Origin: Zunongwangia atlantica 22II14-10F7
Lineage (GTDB): Bacteria; Bacteroidota; Bacteroidia; Flavobacteriales; Flavobacteriaceae
Direction of reading: 5' to 3'
Length of the DNA: 64,000 nt
Assembly (NCBI RefSeq): GCF_002094855.1
Contig: NZ_ARYN01000007.1
Coordinates: forward strand, 1 to 64,000
In this document: positions 61,869 to 64,000 of the stretch, in pieces
Layout of the letters: every line of letters begins with the position of its first letter
Position numbering within the stretch: position 1 is the first letter of the stretch
The notes under the pieces: generated by a model
Database searches by the model: none
What the model was told of the DNA's origin: nothing
What the model saw: only the letters and a program-made list of their open reading frames with translations
Program-made: the position numbers and the translations under genes

Positions 61869-62708
61869 ATGATTATGAAAAAACTATCGGTTTTATTCGC
61901 AATATTATTTACTGCAATCACTTATGGTCAAAAAACAGTGAACGATTATAAGTATGTTATTGTTCCTGAAAAATATGAATTCTCTAAAGAGAAAAATCAA
62001 TATCAGTTAAACGCACTAACAAAGTTTTTACTGGAAAAATATGGATTTTCAACTGTAATGAAAAGTGCACAAAAGCCTGCAGAATTACAGTCGAATAGCT
62101 GTTTGGCTTTAGAGGCAGATGTTCAGAATAACTCTGGATTATTTGTTACAAAAATGGTGTTACAATTAAAAGATTGTTACGGAAATGTGGTTTATGCTTC
62201 TGAAGAAGGAAGAAGTAGAGAAAAAGATTATAAAGCTGCTTATCATGAAGCCTTAAGGGATGCGTTTACTTCTTTAGAGGATTTAAATTATACGTATAGT
62301 GAAGATCCAATAGTTTCTGAGACTCCTAAAAAAGAAGCTTCAAAACAAGCAAAAGCGGTTGCTACTGCTGAAGTTTCTAACGCTGCTGAAGAAGAAATTG
62401 AAGTAGTTGAAGAAAGCGAAATGGATGAAGACGATGCGATAGTAGCGGTAGCGGAAGGTACATTCTATACCAATGATAATTCGGTTTACTTTTTAGAAGA
62501 AAACGAATCTGGTTACGGTTTTTATCAAAAAGGAATGGCAGAGCCTTTTGCTATGCTTATAAAATCTGATGGATCAGATAATTTTATCTATAACTCATTA
62601 ACAAAACAAGGGATGGCCTATTTTGCCAATAGCGGAGATTTAGTTGTAGAGATTTTTGATCGCCAGGCTGGTAAAACGGTTAAAACCACTTACAAACTTC
62701 AGGATTAG
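61869..62708 (+). CDS. Hypothetical secreted protein, Bacteroidota-type
   Basis: A 279-residue protein (or 277 from the second ATG at 61875) with signal MKKLSVLFAILFTAITYGQ. I do not recognise a named domain. The first half (VNDYKYVIVPEKYEFSKEKNQYQLNALTKFLLEKYGF) has a conserved-looking alpha/beta pattern. The middle is an acidic low-complexity linker (EEEIEVVEESEMDEDD, about 178-193). The C-terminal part ends with a small beta-rich region (FYTNDNSVYFLEENESGYGFY). It probably lives in the periplasm. Its stop interlocks with that of the convergent rarA gene. Confidence 0.75.
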   Translation: MIMKKLSVLFAILFTAITYGQKTVNDYKYVIVPEKYEFSKEKNQYQLNALTKFLLEKYGFSTVMKSAQKPAELQSNSCLALEADVQNNSGLFVTKMVLQLKDCYGNVVYASEEGRSREKDYKAAYHEALRDAFTSLEDLNYTYSEDPIVSETPKKEASKQAKAVATAEVSNAAEEEIEVVEESEMDEDDAIVAVAEGTFYTNDNSVYFLEENESGYGFYQKGMAEPFAMLIKSDGSDNFIYNSLTKQGMAYFANSGDLVVEIFDRQAGKTVKTTYKLQD

Positions 62709-63979
62709 TAATTGTATTTGCCAGACCAACGTTTCCGAAGAAATTCACGCTGCGAGTTTTCTCTTGAGTTATTTCCCGGTTCGTAGAGAATGGTATTTCT
62801 AATCTCATCTGGTAAAAATTCTGCCTTTACAAAATTGCCTTCGTAGTTGTGAGCGTATTTATAATTTTCGCCATAACCAAGATCTTTCATCAATTTTGTA
62901 GGGGCATTTCTTATATCCAGTGGTACAGGTAAATTTCCCATTTGCTTTACCAGGCTAGATGCTTTTGCAATAGCTTCGTAAGCGGCGTTACTTTTTGGTG
63001 AAGTGGCCAGATATGTGGCACACTGGCTTAAAATAATTCTAGCTTCGGGATAACCAATGGTATTTACAGCCTGAAAAGTGTTATTGGCGATCACCAGAGC
63101 AGTAGGATTGGCGTTACCAATATCTTCACTGGCTAAAATTAGCATTCTTCTTGCAATAAATTTCACATCTTCACCACCTTCAATCATTCTGGCTAACCAG
63201 TAAACCGCCCCGTTAGGATCACTTCCACGAATTGATTTTATAAACGCTGAAATAATATCATAGTGCTGCTCACCGGTTTTATCGTAAAGCACAGTGTTCT
63301 GCTGCACTTTTTCAAAAACGATATCATTGGTAATTTCGGCGCCTTCATCACTTGCATTTACCAGAAGTTCGAAGATATTTAATAATTTTCTCGCATCTCC
63401 TCCACTAAGTCTTAAAATAGCTTCAGTTTCCTTTAATTTGATGTTTTTTGAAGCGATAATTTTATCTTCTTTCATTGCCCGGTTAAGCAAGGCGATAAGC
63501 TCATCTTTAGAAAAGGCTTTTAATACGTAAACCTGGCACCTGGAAAGTAATGCCGAAATAACTTCGAAACTTGGGTTTTCTGTAGTAGCGCCAATTAATG
63601 TTACCCAGCCTTTTTCTACAGCCCCTAAAAGCGAATCTTGTTGAGATTTACTAAAGCGATGAATCTCGTCGATAAAGAGAATCGGACTTTTTGTCGTAAA
63701 TAAGCCGTCACTTCTTTTTGCCTTTTCAATAACTTCTCGTACATCTTTTACACCGCTACTAATGGCACTTAAGGTAAAGAAAGGTCGGTCAGATTCATTA
63801 GCAATAATATTAGCAAGCGTTGTCTTTCCAACACCGGGAGGTCCCCAAAAAATCATAGAAGGGATAATGCCTCGTTCAATTTGTTGGCGTAAAGCACCTT
63901 TTTGACCAATAAGGTGCGTCTGACTCAAATACTGGTCTAAAGTTTTTGGTCTTAGTCTTTCTGCTAATGGCTGGTTCAT
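62705..63979 (-). CDS. rarA: Replication-associated recombination protein A (MgsA/RarA AAA ATPase)
   Basis: Clamp-loader-like AAA+ ATPase acting at stalled replication forks, 424 residues. The start QPLAERLRPKTLDQYLSQTHLIG gives the family's N-terminus, and Walker A is FWGPPGVGKTTLANII. Walker B is ILFIDEIHRFSKSQQD and sensor 1 is TLIGATTENPSFEV. The C-terminal half carries the MgsA/tetramerisation blocks (ASEDIGNANPTALVIA, RNAPTKLMKDLGYG). It is complete in the window, and the start lies 21 bp from the right edge. Stop codons overlap with the convergent hypothetical gene by 4 bp (62705-62708). Confidence 0.96.
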   Translation of the reverse strand: MNQPLAERLRPKTLDQYLSQTHLIGQKGALRQQIERGIIPSMIFWGPPGVGKTTLANIIANESDRPFFTLSAISSGVKDVREVIEKAKRSDGLFTTKSPILFIDEIHRFSKSQQDSLLGAVEKGWVTLIGATTENPSFEVISALLSRCQVYVLKAFSKDELIALLNRAMKEDKIIASKNIKLKETEAILRLSGGDARKLLNIFELLVNASDEGAEITNDIVFEKVQQNTVLYDKTGEQHYDIISAFIKSIRGSDPNGAVYWLARMIEGGEDVKFIARRMLILASEDIGNANPTALVIANNTFQAVNTIGYPEARIILSQCATYLATSPKSNAAYEAIAKASSLVKQMGNLPVPLDIRNAPTKLMKDLGYGENYKYAHNYEGNFVKAEFLPDEIRNTILYEPGNNSRENSQREFLRKRWSGKYNY

Positions 63980-64000
63980 TTTGCAAATGTAAAAATTAGA

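Overview
The window is a low-GC, gene-dense stretch of chromosome from a member of the Bacteroidota, most likely a marine Flavobacteriaceae of the Gramella/Zunongwangia/Salegentibacter type. This rests on several things seen in the sequence. There are type IX secretion/gliding genes (gldJ, porV, a PorP/SprF protein and a protein with a gliding-associated CHU_C C-terminal domain). Promoter -7 boxes have the Bacteroidota form TAnnTTTG. Pyruvate dehydrogenase occurs as an E1-alpha/E2 pair, and there is a PafA-type phosphatase. No phage, plasmid, CRISPR or complete insertion sequence is visible. The species assignment is inference.

Layout. 1-5.9 kb: glutamate synthase small (cut by the left edge) and large subunits, minus strand. 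6-9.7 kb: acyl-CoA dehydrogenase, anhydro-MurNAc kinase and a Glu/Leu/Phe/Val dehydrogenase. 9.8-13.0 kb: ExbB-ExbD-TonB and FolC. 13.1-13.3 kb: two identical tRNA-Val genes, each followed by a terminator. 13.3-18.5 kb: murF, gldJ, porV and cytidine deaminase; a gldJ-porV gap of about 360 bp is empty where porU is expected. 18.6-25 kb: pdhA, pdhC, an M28 peptidase lipoprotein, an SDR, a SprT-like protein and a DUF389 membrane protein. 25-26.5 kb: an MlaE/MlaF-type ABC pair. 26.6-28.2 kb: PafA-like phosphatase. 28.3-31.5 kb: a compact minus-strand cluster (KAS III, methyltransferase, 2H phosphoesterase, glycosyltransferase). 31.6-34.5 kb: glycine decarboxylase. 34.7-36.3 kb: a UbiA-like membrane protein converging on a sigma/anti-sigma pair. 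36.4-40.7 kb: M3 peptidase, purE and purK, separated by intergenic repeat elements. 40.8-42.9 kb: hpt-adk-obgE. 43.1-49.8 kb: a DUF4136 lipoprotein converging on a 2076-residue alpha-2-macroglobulin; the two share a 35-bp element upstream of each gene. 50-56.6 kb: OmpA/PD40 protein, PorP/SprF and a repeat-rich CHU_C surface protein. 56.8-64 kb: TPR protein, mpl, radC, a divergent polysaccharide-deacetylase-like protein, a YjjG-like HAD phosphatase, a hypothetical secreted protein and rarA.

Most of the window is core metabolism and envelope biology: peptidoglycan synthesis and recycling (murF, mpl, anmK), outer-membrane energisation (exbBD/tonB), lipid transport (mlaEF), and type IX secretion with its substrates. 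The less ordinary signals are the shared 35-bp element around the DUF4136/A2M pair, an A2M carrying a SusC-like N-terminal module, the missing porU, the dimeric higher-order repeat of the CHU_C protein, REP-like intergenic hairpins, and three of six convergent gene pairs whose stop codons interlock.
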